From positions 1 to 21,888 of the forward strand of contig CAZVYG010000082.1 of NCBI GenBank assembly GCA_964631605.1: a DNA stretch of 21,888 nt, written 5' to 3'. Origin of the DNA: JARKQH01 sp964631605 (lineage in GTDB: Bacteria > Verrucomicrobiota > Verrucomicrobiia > Limisphaerales > UBA8199). The notes under the pieces are model-generated. The model did not search any database. It was not told where the DNA came from and was given only the letters and a program-made list of their open reading frames with translations. The translations under genes were made by a program, and so were the position numbers. Below are positions 8,184 to 16,150 of the stretch, in pieces; positions within the stretch are counted from its first letter, which is position 1, and each line of letters begins with the position of its first letter.

Positions 8184-8858
8184 TCAACCTTCCGGAGCCG
8201 GCTCGGGTTCCGGCGCGATGGCCACGGCGCGGTAGAACTGAATGGGCGCCTGCTTTTGCTCGGCGGTGAGGAAGAATGAGAAGCGGCCGTTGCCGTCCGC
8301 CGTGGTCGAGCCCAGCGGCGTCCAGACCGAACTGCCCAGATCCGCGGTGCTTTCGATGCGATAAGTCTGGCCGCCCATGCCCAGGCCGCGGAGACGCAGC
8401 CCGTCGTCGTCCAACAGATCAAGTACCAGCAGCGGCCGCAGCGACGCGTTCCCGTCCCGCCCCAACGCAACCTGGTTGGTGATCGTGATGGACTCGCGCC
8501 GGGCGGTCCCCGTGACCGTGAAGGAGTAAATATCAGTCGGCATCACCTCGGGGCACGTGATGATCATGTAGGCGGTCTGCACCGTGGGCACTCGGCCGGT
8601 GAACCTCACCTTGGGTGGTGTAAAGGTAACCTGCGTCCCCTCCGGCAACCCCTCGCTGGAAAACGTCACTTCCAGCAGTCCCTGGCCCTCCCGGACAATC
8701 GCGTCGAGTTTATACACGAGGGTGGTGCCGGGAGTGGTCGTCTCCGGCCATTGCGGCTCCATCGAAAGCCCGACGAGGTGCGACATCCCGTGGCTGAGGC
8801 TGGCGGATGCCAGACCCATTCCCAGCCCGAGCATAATGGCATAACTTCGATTCTTCAT
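8184..8858 (-). CDS. Small secreted protein with C-terminal YRIES...W...FYR module
   Basis: A 224-residue protein of unknown function. The ATG at 8858 is chosen because AAAGG lies five bases upstream and it opens directly into a signal peptide (basic KNR, hydrophobic stretch to about residue 20, Ala/Ser-rich cleavage region). An in-frame ATG at 8885 lacks these features. Residues about 25-125 look like an Ig-like beta-sandwich, with alternating short hydrophobic strands and many Thr and Val. Residues about 154-213 form a module with YRIES, a central VWTPLG and FYRAVA, which resembles the ends of three other secreted proteins in the window. The tail is Pro/Glu-rich (APEPEPAPEG). It converges on the hydrolase gene. 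No enzyme motif is seen, so a surface or extracellular structural role is a guess. Confidence 0.8.
   Translation of the reverse strand: MKNRSYAIMLGLGMGLASASLSHGMSHLVGLSMEPQWPETTTPGTTLVYKLDAIVREGQGLLEVTFSSEGLPEGTQVTFTPPKVRFTGRVPTVQTAYMIITCPEVMPTDIYSFTVTGTARRESITITNQVALGRDGNASLRPLLVLDLLDDDGLRLRGLGMGGQTYRIESTADLGSSVWTPLGSTTADGNGRFSFFLTAEQKQAPIQFYRAVAIAPEPEPAPEG
8220..8399 (-). other. C-terminal module, copy in the small secreted protein
   Basis: Residues 154-213 of the small secreted protein carry the pattern YRIES-x(9)-W, then G-rich turns, then FYR. It is one of four similar C-terminal segments in this window and, unlike the others, has a 10-residue acidic/Pro tail after it. Confidence 0.5.
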
Positions 8859-8902
8859 ATTCACCTTTTGTTTTCGAGGTTTCATTATCTTTGTCTATTG
8901 CC

Positions 8903-8930
8903 ATCTTACGCCGTCCCCACGCGCCAACAA
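8903..8930 (-). promoter_or_regulatory. Weak candidate promoter for the small secreted protein
   Basis: On the minus strand, TTGTTG (8925-8930) lies 16 nt before TAAGAT (8903-8908), about 45 bp upstream of the ATG. The fit to sigma70 boxes is moderate only. Confidence 0.25.
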
Positions 8931-9044
8931 TCGGGGCAACCTTGGTACCGGGGACCGGGCATCACCCGAAGCTGAGACCCGGGGAATCCCCGGCATCGCT
9001 CTGGCGGGCTATTGCAGGCCCGTTGAAGAATCTACCGCGCAGCG

Positions 9045-9072
9045 TTGAATTGGAGCCGCAACCCGTCATAAT
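9045..9072 (+). promoter_or_regulatory. Predicted sigma70-type promoter close to a start codon
   Basis: TTGAAT at 9045-9050 and CATAAT at 9067-9072, each one base off consensus, are 16 nt apart. The predicted start of transcription near 9079 is only about 6 nt before the ATG at 9085, and no Shine-Dalgarno sequence fits between. The gene may be read from a leaderless or near-leaderless mRNA, like the GAF gene. Confidence 0.5.
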
Positions 9073-9084
9073 GCCTGGGTTGAC

Positions 9085-9849
9085 ATGAGCGACTTTTTGG
9101 ATTTGCGCGCCGCCCTGGCCAGTTGGCCGTACGACCCGGACGCGGACGCCCGCCTGGGGCGGGGCGACGACGGGCGGGAGATTCTCCAGGTGCGGACCTT
9201 GATGGGCCTCGAGCAGTATGAAGTGGACGGGCGGCCGGACGGCGCCCGGCCGCATGGCAAGGAATCCGCGCTGGAATATTACGTCGAAATGCTGGAGCGC
9301 GCCAAGGCGGCCGGCCGGGAATCGGAATTCGAGCTGGATCCGAGCCAGTGCGCGGAACTGATCAACGAAGGCACGCTCTATTACCTCCGCTACGTGCGCC
9401 TGTTTCAGCTCAAAGACTGGCGCCGGACCCTTCGCGACACCGCCCGCAATCTGCGGGCGTTCGACTTCCTCCGCCGCTACGCCCGCCGCGAGGAAGACCA
9501 GCTTTACCTCGAAAAATGGCGTCCGTACGTCGTCCGCATCCATGCCAGCGCCCAGGCCATGCTCGAACTCGAGGCCGGCCATTACGAGCAGGCCCTCGAC
9601 TCCGCCCGCACCGCGATTGAAACGATCAGCGGGCTGGAGGAGCTGGACGATGAGACCTTCAAGTTCGAGCGCCAGCGCTCGCTGACCGCGCTGCGGGAGT
9701 TGGTCCGGCAAATCGAGCGCAGCCGGCCGCTGTCAGAGATCCAACGTTTGGAAGAACAACTCCGACGTGCCATCGAACGCCAGGAATTCGAGCGCGCCGC
9801 CGAATTGCGCGACCGCATTCGCGCCTTGAAAAAAGAGCGGGCTGGGTGA
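9085..9849 (+). CDS. UvrB/UvrC-motif (UVR) domain protein
   Basis: A 254-residue soluble protein. The last 36 residues (about 219-254) match the UVR motif, the helical hairpin by which UvrB and UvrC contact each other: RLEEQLRRAIERQEFERAAELRDRIRALKK, read in two parts around EFERAAELRD. The rest is mostly helical and charged. It has a conserved-looking stretch RPDGARPHGKESALEYY at 50-66 and a helical-repeat-like middle (about 88-185: TLYYLRYVRLFQLKDW, then GHYEQALDSARTAIE, which reads like a TPR helix pair). No nuclease or helicase motif is present, so it is not UvrB or UvrC. Proteins with a lone UVR motif are also known as clamp or adaptor proteins (McsA type), but the McsA zinc fingers are absent. 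The function is unknown. Confidence 0.88.
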   Translation: MSDFLDLRAALASWPYDPDADARLGRGDDGREILQVRTLMGLEQYEVDGRPDGARPHGKESALEYYVEMLERAKAAGRESEFELDPSQCAELINEGTLYYLRYVRLFQLKDWRRTLRDTARNLRAFDFLRRYARREEDQLYLEKWRPYVVRIHASAQAMLELEAGHYEQALDSARTAIETISGLEELDDETFKFERQRSLTALRELVRQIERSRPLSEIQRLEEQLRRAIERQEFERAAELRDRIRALKKERAG

Positions 9850-9853
9850 AATC

Positions 9854-9870
9854 GGCCAGCGCCTCTGGCC
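9854..9870 (+). terminator. Small hairpin after the UVR-motif gene
   Basis: GGCCAG (9854-9859) and CTGGCC (9865-9870) pair with a 5-nt loop just after the stop at 9849. No T-run follows, so it is a poor intrinsic terminator; it may only be an mRNA end or attenuating structure between this gene and the GH30 gene. Confidence 0.25.
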
Positions 9871-9915
9871 TTCGACGCTTGCCACGCCGGCCCTTTTGCG
9901 GTACAGCCCAGTCCC

Positions 9916-11898
9916 GTGAAGTGCCTGTTCCACAGTGTCCGGCGCGCGGTGGGGTCCCGCCTCCTCATTCCGCTTTTGTTCCTGCTCGCAGCGGCCGCCG
10001 CCGGGTTGACGCAGACGGTGTGGATTGATGCCTCCGCGGGGGGCCGGCGGCAGGTGATTGACGGGTTTGGAACCTGTCTTTCGGGAGGGGAAGGTTTCGT
10101 CGCGTGGTGGCAGGCCCTTTATTTTGACGATTTGCAGTGCAGCATTTTGCGCATGGACCTGACGCCCAAGTTCAAAGCCCCCTACAATGGCGTCAACGGC
10201 ACGTATAACTCGCCCTGGTTTCATAACAATCCGCCGCTGCCGGGTCCGGAAAACAACAATGTTCGCACCTATACCAACGCGGCGGATTACACCCGGTTGT
10301 ATAACGGGTGGCGCGCGCCCATCGCGGTGATGGGCACGAACATCAACCAAAACACCAATTTCTTCGATTACAACCAGACCCTGCCGCGGGTTGCGGGAGC
10401 GCTGGCCCAGCTCGGCCAGGCCAAAGCGAGCCAGTTGGGGGGATTCAAACTGATTGGATCGCTCTGGTCGCCCGCGCCCTGGCTCAAGATTGCGTCCGGC
10501 AACCGTTGTCCGGACTACGGCTGGCCGTTGCCGGTGGGCGGCACGCCCTGGCCGTTCATTTGGTACGACAATTTCGCCGGAGGGCGGCTGGACACCTCGG
10601 GAACCCCGCGGGCGGAGTTTGATGATGGAACGGGCCCAACCAGTGCGCTCACCCAATTCGCGCGCTGCACGGCGGCTTATTTGCGCGGCTTTCAGCAGAT
10701 TCACAAGGTGCGGTTTTATGCCATCAGCCTCCAAAACGAGCTTAATTTCGAGGAGTTTTACAACAGTTGCACCTACCCGCTCTCGGCAGGCTACCTCGCC
10801 GCGTTGAAAGCGCTCCGGACGGAGCTGGACCGATATCCGGACCTGGCAGAAATCCGGATCATGGGACCGGAAGATTTGCTGGGGGGCGATGCTTACGGCC
10901 TGTGGCAATACGGCGGGGGGAGCACGACCATCCACAAGAACCTGCAGTATTTGCAAAACCTTGGAGCGGACCCGGAAGCCTCGGCAGCATTGGATTTCTT
11001 TTGCATCCACGGTTATGCCAGCGATGGCGTGAGCGCAGCCAGCGCCACGCCCGGCTTGTGGCACTGGTGGGCCAACGGTTGGTCTGCCAGCCCCGCCCCC
11101 GGAATCCCATCCAACGTCAAAGGTTTTACCGGCTACGGTAGGAAATCGTGGATGACCGAAACCTCGGGGGAGACGCCGGTCTGGCTGGCGCCCGCCAGCG
11201 GGTTCCCCGGCGCCGGCGCCTGGAGCCTGGCGTTGCGCATTCACCAGGCTCTAACCACGGGCCAGCAAAGCGCCTGGGTTTATTGGCAGCTTACCGACGG
11301 CAACGCCACCAGCGCCTCGACCCTGACCAGCGCGTCCGAAGGCGCCAACGCCCCCAAGTACGCCGCGGCGAAGCACTATTTCCGTTATATCCGGCCGGGG
11401 GCGGTGCGCGTGGAGGCGACAGTCTCCGGCGCCACCAACCTCCTGGCCGCCGCCTTCGTCCACGACACCCATCGCACCATTACCGTGGTGATGCTCAACA
11501 CGTCGCCTGACAGCCAAAACGCGACGGTACAACTCCCTTCCGAACCCGGCCCCTTCGTGGGGATTCGGGCCTTCATCTCCAGCGACTCCGGCTATTGGCA
11601 GCCTGTCCCCGCCCCCATCACGAGCTCGTCGGTGGCGGTCACATTGCCCGGCTACGGCGTTTTGACGCTCTACGCGGTGGCGGCTCCCACACTCAGCTTC
11701 AGGCTTGAGGATGCCGGGAAGCTCACCCTCTCCTGGACACCCGCCGCCCCCGGCTTCGTGCTCCAGAGCCGGACGAACCTGTCAGATGGCGCTGACTGGT
11801 CGAACGAAGCCGCTTCACCGACGGTCGTTGACGGGCTCGCGTCAGTCACCCTCACTTTGGAGACGGGCTGGCGGTTTTTCCGGCTGGCCTTGCCTTGA
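9916..11898 (+). CDS. Secreted glycoside hydrolase family 30 enzyme
   Basis: A 660-residue protein. A signal peptide at 1-33 has basic residues, then LLIPLLFLLAAAAAG. The GH30-type (beta/alpha)8 barrel starts with the family hallmark IDGFGTCLSGG (48-58) and has a probable acid/base Glu275 in SLQNELNFEE and a nucleophile Glu415 in WMTETSGE. A C-terminal beta domain (about 485-590) wraps up the catalytic unit, as usual in GH30. Residues about 594-660 form the module with LQSRTNL...W...FFRL that other secreted proteins here also carry. GH30 members act on beta-glucans, xylans or glucuronoxylans; the subfamily is not assignable by eye. The start is GTG 9916 (or GTG 9949, which also gives a signal peptide). 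There is no clear ribosome-binding site. The next gene encodes a likely carbohydrate-associated secreted protein. Confidence 0.88.
   Translation: MKCLFHSVRRAVGSRLLIPLLFLLAAAAAGLTQTVWIDASAGGRRQVIDGFGTCLSGGEGFVAWWQALYFDDLQCSILRMDLTPKFKAPYNGVNGTYNSPWFHNNPPLPGPENNNVRTYTNAADYTRLYNGWRAPIAVMGTNINQNTNFFDYNQTLPRVAGALAQLGQAKASQLGGFKLIGSLWSPAPWLKIASGNRCPDYGWPLPVGGTPWPFIWYDNFAGGRLDTSGTPRAEFDDGTGPTSALTQFARCTAAYLRGFQQIHKVRFYAISLQNELNFEEFYNSCTYPLSAGYLAALKALRTELDRYPDLAEIRIMGPEDLLGGDAYGLWQYGGGSTTIHKNLQYLQNLGADPEASAALDFFCIHGYASDGVSAASATPGLWHWWANGWSASPAPGIPSNVKGFTGYGRKSWMTETSGETPVWLAPASGFPGAGAWSLALRIHQALTTGQQSAWVYWQLTDGNATSASTLTSASEGANAPKYAAAKHYFRYIRPGAVRVEATVSGATNLLAAAFVHDTHRTITVVMLNTSPDSQNATVQLPSEPGPFVGIRAFISSDSGYWQPVPAPITSSSVAVTLPGYGVLTLYAVAAPTLSFRLEDAGKLTLSWTPAAPGFVLQSRTNLSDGADWSNEAASPTVVDGLASVTLTLETGWRFFRLALP
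11698..11895 (+). other. C-terminal module, copy in the GH30 enzyme
   Basis: Residues about 595-660 of the GH30 protein read KLTLSW, then FVLQSRTNLSDGADW, then VVDG, and end FFRLALP at the last residue. The order and spacing match the ends of the 12195 and 16951 gene products. Confidence 0.55.
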
Positions 11899-12194
11899 AC
11901 TCGACAAGTCCTTCACGCGCAACCATATCCCGCCCTTGATTCCAGGCGGGCCGCGCCACGTTTCTGTCAAGACGCTAGAAAGGGTTTGTCCCCAGTTTTC
12001 ACGACATGAGTCGGCGGCAGGCTCCTGTTATCATCAGCCGCAGAAAAGCAGACAATTCTTGTGAACTGTCTTCTTTGCAGAAGAGAATCAAGCAAGACTG
12101 CGGCCTCCTGCGCGGTCGGCGTGGCCGTGTTGGCCGGTGGTATCGGGCTCGTTTCCCTTCTGTTGTCCCCACAAAAGTCCAAATGAAAGAAACC
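11899..12194. other. Intergenic region between the GH30 and duplicated-domain genes
   Basis: About 300 bp. A hairpin CCCGCC/GGCGGG at 11929-11950 (10-nt loop) follows the GH30 stop but lacks a T-run. A second small hairpin TCTTCT/AGAAGA lies at 12069-12084. A weak promoter-like pair, TTGTGA (12059-12064) and GAGAAT (12083-12088) with an 18-nt spacer, could serve the downstream gene. The long in-frame extension upstream of 12183 is Arg/Cys-rich, lacks protein character, and is not taken as coding. Confidence 0.35.
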
Positions 12195-13865
12195 ATGAAA
12201 TCACAAACTCTCATCCTGAACTGGGCGAGCGCCGTGGTGGGCGCGCTGCTGCTGATCGGCAACGGCTCGAGCGGTTTGGCTCAAACCACGAACGTGGTCA
12301 CGCTGACGACGTTCGATTTCGAGACCTTTGATCCACCGGCACCGAGCGGCCGTCCAGCCTACACTTACTCGTACAAATACGAGTGGGGCGGTGAACCGCC
12401 TTCGAGCTACATGCACTTGTTCAACAGTTTGTATTACCTGCCGGAGGATTGGCAATACACCAACGCCATGGGCCAGTTTACGTTTGACAACACCCTTTAT
12501 GGCGATTTCATCACCAACAGCGCTCCGGGCGCCGGCTACGGCTTCGGATTCGGGGGGGGGCTGAACTGGACGAACACCGGCGCGGCGTTCATCAGCACCA
12601 ACCTCCAGGACTACATCGTCAGCTTCGACGCCTGGGGCGAGGGCTTCAAGGCGGGCCTGACCAGTGTCAACGGCGAGTTTCAAATGCGGTTCGACGCGCC
12701 CGATGACACCATCCAGCCGGCCGACGCCGACACGTCCAAGGACACCCTGATGCAGGTGAGCCGAAATTTCACGATCACCAGCAACCGCCAGCATTATGTC
12801 TTTACGCTGGACCAGGGCACCATTGCCGATGGCAAAACCGACCGGGATTTCATCCTCTACCGGACATTGATTGACGAGCCGCGTTTCGGCGTGAATTTCC
12901 ACATGCCGCACGATGGCTTTGATTATGATTTTGATAACGCCGTTTACATTGACAACATCCGGCTGGACGTCGTGCAGGCGGTTCCCCCCCCGCCGCCGCC
13001 GCCCAAGGTCGCTTTCCCGCTCTTTGACTACAACTGGGATGACAAGCCGATTTGGTATGCCTGGAACGAGTATCCGGGCAACACCGGCTGGTCGGCCGGG
13101 ACAAAAGGCCAGTATTGGGTGAGCAATAATGTGGCCGGCGCCGGAGTGGGCGGCAGCGCCGCGTTCATGATGTGCATGGACAACAGCGCCATGGCCGGCA
13201 GCGTCCCCGCCTGGGCGGGGGGCAACACCGGCGGCGGCGGCCCGGTTGACCTCAGCCAGCTCAAGTCGCCCAACTTGGCGGATTACCGCGTGACGCTTGA
13301 CGGCCGGGTCGAGGGATTGAACCCCACCAAGGCGACCACCAGCGGCACAATGCAACTGCATTTCCTCGCCCCGGACGACACGGTGCAACCGCCGGACGCG
13401 GATACGGGCAACGACATGATCGTGCGCCTGGACTTCACCATCCCGGACCTGATGACCAACTGGCAAACCATTCAACTGGCGTTGGACAAGGGCACAGCGG
13501 GCGCGGGCTCGAAGGCCAACTTCACCAATTACTTCGACAAGGTCAGCGAAATTCAGTTCCAGTTCCAGATTAACAACGCCGCCTCGGAGGCGACGTGGAG
13601 CTTCGATGCGGACAACCGCATGATAATTGACAACTTCAAGCTGGAACGGCTGCAAGCGGCCTGTCCGCCGCTCAAGATCGTGGTCAACGGCGCCAACCTC
13701 GAGGTGAGCTGGGATGCCGTTGCCACCGGCACACTGCAGCTTCAGAGCGCCACGGACCCGGGCGGACCTTATTCCGAAGTCGTTGGCGCCACCAGCCCCT
13801 ATGTCACGCCGGTTGCGGGCGGACCGAAATACTTCCGCACCCTCTGGATTCCGCCTTCGCCATAG
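12195..13865 (+). CDS. Secreted protein with two copies of an Asp-rich beta-sandwich-like unit
   Basis: A 556-residue protein from the ATG at 12195. An ATG at 12183 adds four residues (MKET) and is also possible. A signal peptide covers residues 1-30 (MKSQTLILNW...GNGSSGLAQ). Two units of about 220 residues follow (about 39-262 and 270-488), joined by a run of seven prolines. Each unit ends with a matched segment: (Q/A)DY, then APDDT(I/V)QP(A/P)DADT(S/G), then a strand series closing with (Y/M)IDN(I/F)(R/K)L. The Asp-rich loop looks like a calcium or sugar site in a jelly-roll fold, but no known family is recognised with certainty. The end (about 494-556) is the LQSATDPGG...YFR module shared by other secreted proteins here. 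It directly follows a GH30 enzyme and is closed by a strong terminator. Binding of the same polysaccharide is inference. Confidence 0.83.
   Translation: MKSQTLILNWASAVVGALLLIGNGSSGLAQTTNVVTLTTFDFETFDPPAPSGRPAYTYSYKYEWGGEPPSSYMHLFNSLYYLPEDWQYTNAMGQFTFDNTLYGDFITNSAPGAGYGFGFGGGLNWTNTGAAFISTNLQDYIVSFDAWGEGFKAGLTSVNGEFQMRFDAPDDTIQPADADTSKDTLMQVSRNFTITSNRQHYVFTLDQGTIADGKTDRDFILYRTLIDEPRFGVNFHMPHDGFDYDFDNAVYIDNIRLDVVQAVPPPPPPPKVAFPLFDYNWDDKPIWYAWNEYPGNTGWSAGTKGQYWVSNNVAGAGVGGSAAFMMCMDNSAMAGSVPAWAGGNTGGGGPVDLSQLKSPNLADYRVTLDGRVEGLNPTKATTSGTMQLHFLAPDDTVQPPDADTGNDMIVRLDFTIPDLMTNWQTIQLALDKGTAGAGSKANFTNYFDKVSEIQFQFQINNAASEATWSFDADNRMIIDNFKLERLQAACPPLKIVVNGANLEVSWDAVATGTLQLQSATDPGGPYSEVVGATSPYVTPVAGGPKYFRTLWIPPSP
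12309..12980 (+). repeat. Domain unit 1 of the duplicated secreted protein
   Basis: First of two related units. Its most conserved part (12597-12974) carries APDDTIQPADADTSKD at 12696-12743 and AVYIDNIRL near its end. Confidence 0.65.
13002..13660 (+). repeat. Domain unit 2 of the duplicated secreted protein
   Basis: Second related unit. Its conserved part (13269-13658) carries APDDTVQPPDADTGND at about 13368-13415 and RMIIDNFKL near its end. The DNA of the two units has diverged more than the motif, so the duplication is old and the Asp-rich loop is under constraint. Confidence 0.65.
13674..13862 (+). other. C-terminal module, copy in the duplicated-domain protein
   Basis: Residues about 494-556: NLEVSW, then LQLQSATDPGGPY, then a turn-rich segment and KYFRTLW eight residues from the end. 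The central Trp of the other copies is Tyr here. Confidence 0.5.
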
Positions 13866-13927
13866 GGTCGAGCCGGTCCATATCGGTGGTCCTTCACTGG
13901 GCTGCCGGAGCTGACGCGTAAAGTGCC

Positions 13928-13965
13928 GGGGGGCCGCCCGAAAAGCGGCCCCCCGAGGCTTTTTC
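13928..13965 (+). terminator. Strong intrinsic terminator
   Basis: An 11-bp GC-rich stem, 13928-13938 pairing with 13946-13956, has a 7-nt loop (CCGAAAA). It is followed by GGC and five T residues at 13961-13965. It lies 63 bp after the stop of the duplicated-domain gene and is the clearest terminator in the window. Confidence 0.85.
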
Positions 13966-14007
13966 GGGGGTGGGCTGCCCTCACTCATTTTGGGGAGGCC
14001 TCCGCCA

Positions 14008-14037
14008 TTGCCACGGGGACGGGCCTGCGCATACGAT
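14008..14037 (+). promoter_or_regulatory. Candidate promoter for the TRIC-family gene
   Basis: TTGCCA (14008-14013) and TACGAT (14032-14037) are 18 nt apart, downstream of the terminator and about 90 bp before the ATG at 14129. The 17-bp stretch at 14029-14045 matches 15 of 17 bases with 3133-3149 at the start of the ABC operon. Confidence 0.35.
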
Positions 14038-14128
14038 GCGGGTCGGCGTGGCGCAACCAGAACGCAAAACGGGTTTCCAGATGGAGTCTCCGTGCCCAGC
14101 CTGGGAATCGCGCCGCGCCTGCCGCAAC

Positions 14129-14764
14129 ATGCAATTTTTACTGGAACAATTTGGGGTGAGCGTCGCCGCCATCACCGGCGCGCTGGCTGCGCGAGGCAAG
14201 CAAGTGGACCTTTTTGGAGTGATCGTCCTGGCGTTGGTGACGGCCTTTGGCGGCGGGACGATCCGCGACCTGCTGCTGGATGCGTCGGTGTTCTGGATTC
14301 AACACCCCGGCTATTTGATCAACGCCTTCGCCACCGCGGTCGTGACGTTTTACCTGGTGCGCTACCGCGAGTTGCCGGGGACGGTGCTGCTGGTGGCTGA
14401 CGCGTTCGCCCTGGCATTGTTCACGATGGTGGGAACCCGAAAGGGCCTCGCACTGGGCACGCCGGCGTCAGTGGCGGTGGTGATGGGCGTCATCACGGGG
14501 GTGGCGGGAGGCATTGCGCGCGATCTGCTCATTGGGGAGATTCCCCTGGTGTTCCGGCGCGAGATTTACCTCTATGCAACGGCGGCGTTTGTAGGGGCTT
14601 CCGTTTTTGTGATGCTGGCCCACTGGGCGGTAAACCCTCAGGCCAACATGATCATCGGCACCGCGACCACCCTGCTGTTGCGTTTGGCCGGAATCCGCTG
14701 GCGCATCGCCCTGCCCCTGTTCCGACCGCGGTCCGACGGCGCAACCGGCGGCAGCCGGACCTGA
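14129..14764 (+). CDS. TRIC-family (UPF0126) cation channel protein
   Basis: A 211-residue, very hydrophobic membrane protein with seven predicted TM helices in two related halves. Each half carries the family glycine motif: GGGTIRDLLL at 41-50 and GGIARDLLI at 127-135. These match the prokaryotic trimeric intracellular cation channel family, whose studied members conduct K+. The length is typical. The ATG at 14129 gives a standard N-terminus that runs straight into TM1. Earlier in-frame starts (ATG 14036, ATG 14081) add an Arg/Cys-rich stretch not expected in the family, although ATG 14036 cannot be ruled out. No ribosome-binding site is visible. The gene lies after a terminator and before a radical SAM gene on the same strand. 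Confidence 0.9.
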   Translation: MQFLLEQFGVSVAAITGALAARGKQVDLFGVIVLALVTAFGGGTIRDLLLDASVFWIQHPGYLINAFATAVVTFYLVRYRELPGTVLLVADAFALALFTMVGTRKGLALGTPASVAVVMGVITGVAGGIARDLLIGEIPLVFRREIYLYATAAFVGASVFVMLAHWAVNPQANMIIGTATTLLLRLAGIRWRIALPLFRPRSDGATGGSRT

Positions 14765-14851
14765 GTGCAGCCCCGCCGTCGGAAACGTCTTGTTCACGTT
14801 CGTGGATTCGAGGTTTGTCCGGGCCGGCCCTGCGAGCATTGTCTGTCTCCA

Positions 14852-14885
14852 GGCCAAACGACCGTTGGCCGGGGAACAATCCCCG
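14852..14885 (+). terminator. Paired small hairpins between the TRIC and radical SAM genes
   Basis: GGCCAA/TTGGCC (14852-14857 with 14865-14870) and CGGGGA/TCCCCG (14870-14875 with 14880-14885) form two adjacent 6-bp stems that compete for one base. There is no T-run. They may be a weak terminator or a structured leader of the next gene. Confidence 0.25.
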
Positions 14886-14927
14886 CTGGCGCGCCGCCGC
14901 CGGAGGGTTTATCTGTAAGGGGTCGTC

Positions 14928-16001
14928 GTGAGTGCCAAATCCACAACCCCGCGCGGACGGGGCGCCGTTGCCAACCCGCCCAGCTGTTTCGAGGCCATCT
15001 CCCTGGAACGGGACACGGACTGGGACCCCGAAGCCGACCCCGACCCCCGCACGCGTTTTCTCCGCGACGATGCCCAGAGCATCATTACGCGCAATGACAG
15101 TCCGGACATTCCGTTTACGGCAAGCCTCAACCCTTATCGCGGGTGTGAACACGGGTGCAGCTATTGCTACGCCCGGATCACCCATGAGTACCTGGGCTTT
15201 TCCGCCGGCCTCGATTTTGAGACTCGCATCCTGGTGAAAGAACGCGCGCCGGAGCTGCTGCGGCGCGAGCTTTCCTCGCGCCGCTGGACGCCGCAGACGC
15301 TTTCGATGAGCGGGGTCACCGATTGTTACCAGCCCATCGAGCGCCGGCTGGAGTTGACGCGCCGTTGCCTGGCGGTGCTGGCGGAGTTCCGCAACCCGGT
15401 GAGCATTGTCACCAAGAATTTTCTGGTGACACGCGATCTCGACCTGCTGCGGGGACTGGCAGCGCACCGGGCGGTGATGGTGCATCTCTCGATCAACTCG
15501 CTCGATGCGGACCTGGCTCGCAGACTGGAACCCCGCGCCTCGACGCCCCGGCAGCGGCTCGCCGCCGTCGCGGCCCTTGCCCAGGCGGGCGTTCCGGTTG
15601 GGGTCATGGTTGCGCCTGTCATCCCGGGTCTGAACGATCATGAAATCCCTGCGGTGCTGCAGGCCGCCAAAGCGGCGGGCGCCGGCTGGGCGGGGGCGGA
15701 AATCGTGCGTCTGCCGCTAACAGTCGCGCCGCTGTTCGAGGCCTGGCTCGAAGCCAACGCACCAGCCCGCCGCGACAAAGTCCTCCACCGCCTCCGCGCC
15801 ATTCGCGGCGGCAAGCTGAACGATCCCCGGTTCGGGTTTCGCATGCGGGGGGAAGGCATTTTTGCGCAGCAAATATGGCGGATGTTTGAGGTTGCCTTGC
15901 GCAAGGCGGGTTTGGGGGAATGCGGGCCTGAACTGTCGGTGGCGGCCTTTCGTCGTCCCGCCGGCCCGCAACGGGAGTTGTTCGATTCCCTCGGCACCTG
16001 A
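14928..16001 (+). CDS. PA0069-family radical SAM protein
   Basis: A 357-residue soluble iron-sulfur enzyme. The cluster motif is Cys73-x3-Cys77-x2-Cys80 in NPYRGCEHGCSYCYAR. It is followed by MSGVTDCYQPIE, VSIVTKNFLVTRD, MVHLSINSLD and PVGVMVAPVIPGLND, the sequence series of the PA0069 group, distantly related to spore photoproduct lyase (SplB). The reaction of PA0069 proteins is not established. The start is GTG 14928, with AAGGGG at 14917-14922 five bases upstream. It lies 163 bp after the TRIC gene. The C-terminal end (REGEGIFAQQIW-like segment, then FRRPAGPQRELFDSL) looks complete. Confidence 0.92.
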   Translation: MSAKSTTPRGRGAVANPPSCFEAISLERDTDWDPEADPDPRTRFLRDDAQSIITRNDSPDIPFTASLNPYRGCEHGCSYCYARITHEYLGFSAGLDFETRILVKERAPELLRRELSSRRWTPQTLSMSGVTDCYQPIERRLELTRRCLAVLAEFRNPVSIVTKNFLVTRDLDLLRGLAAHRAVMVHLSINSLDADLARRLEPRASTPRQRLAAVAALAQAGVPVGVMVAPVIPGLNDHEIPAVLQAAKAAGAGWAGAEIVRLPLTVAPLFEAWLEANAPARRDKVLHRLRAIRGGKLNDPRFGFRMRGEGIFAQQIWRMFEVALRKAGLGECGPELSVAAFRRPAGPQRELFDSLGT

Positions 16002-16150
16002 AGTTGAATCGGCGCGCCTGCCGGACTCTTGCAGCGGCGGCCCAGGACGGAGCGGACTTGAGTATTTCACCGGGCTAGTGGGAAGGACTCCCTAAGCCGG
16101 CTCTATCAACCGGGCCACCGATGCAAAAAACCGACACTCCCATGCAGGGA

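Noticed and set aside
12006..12182. N-terminal extension of the duplicated-domain protein
   Set aside because: It would bury the signal peptide 60 residues inside the protein, and its composition is unlike the rest.
12201..13988. 595-residue open frame on the minus strand
   Set aside because: Antisense to the duplicated-domain gene. It is Arg/His/Gly-rich with no domain or membrane logic, whereas the plus strand encodes a signal peptide and clear repeats. It is a high-GC shadow.
14652..15641. 329-residue open frame on the minus strand
   Set aside because: It covers the radical SAM gene in antisense, and the plus strand has the Cys cluster motif. No motif is seen on the minus strand.
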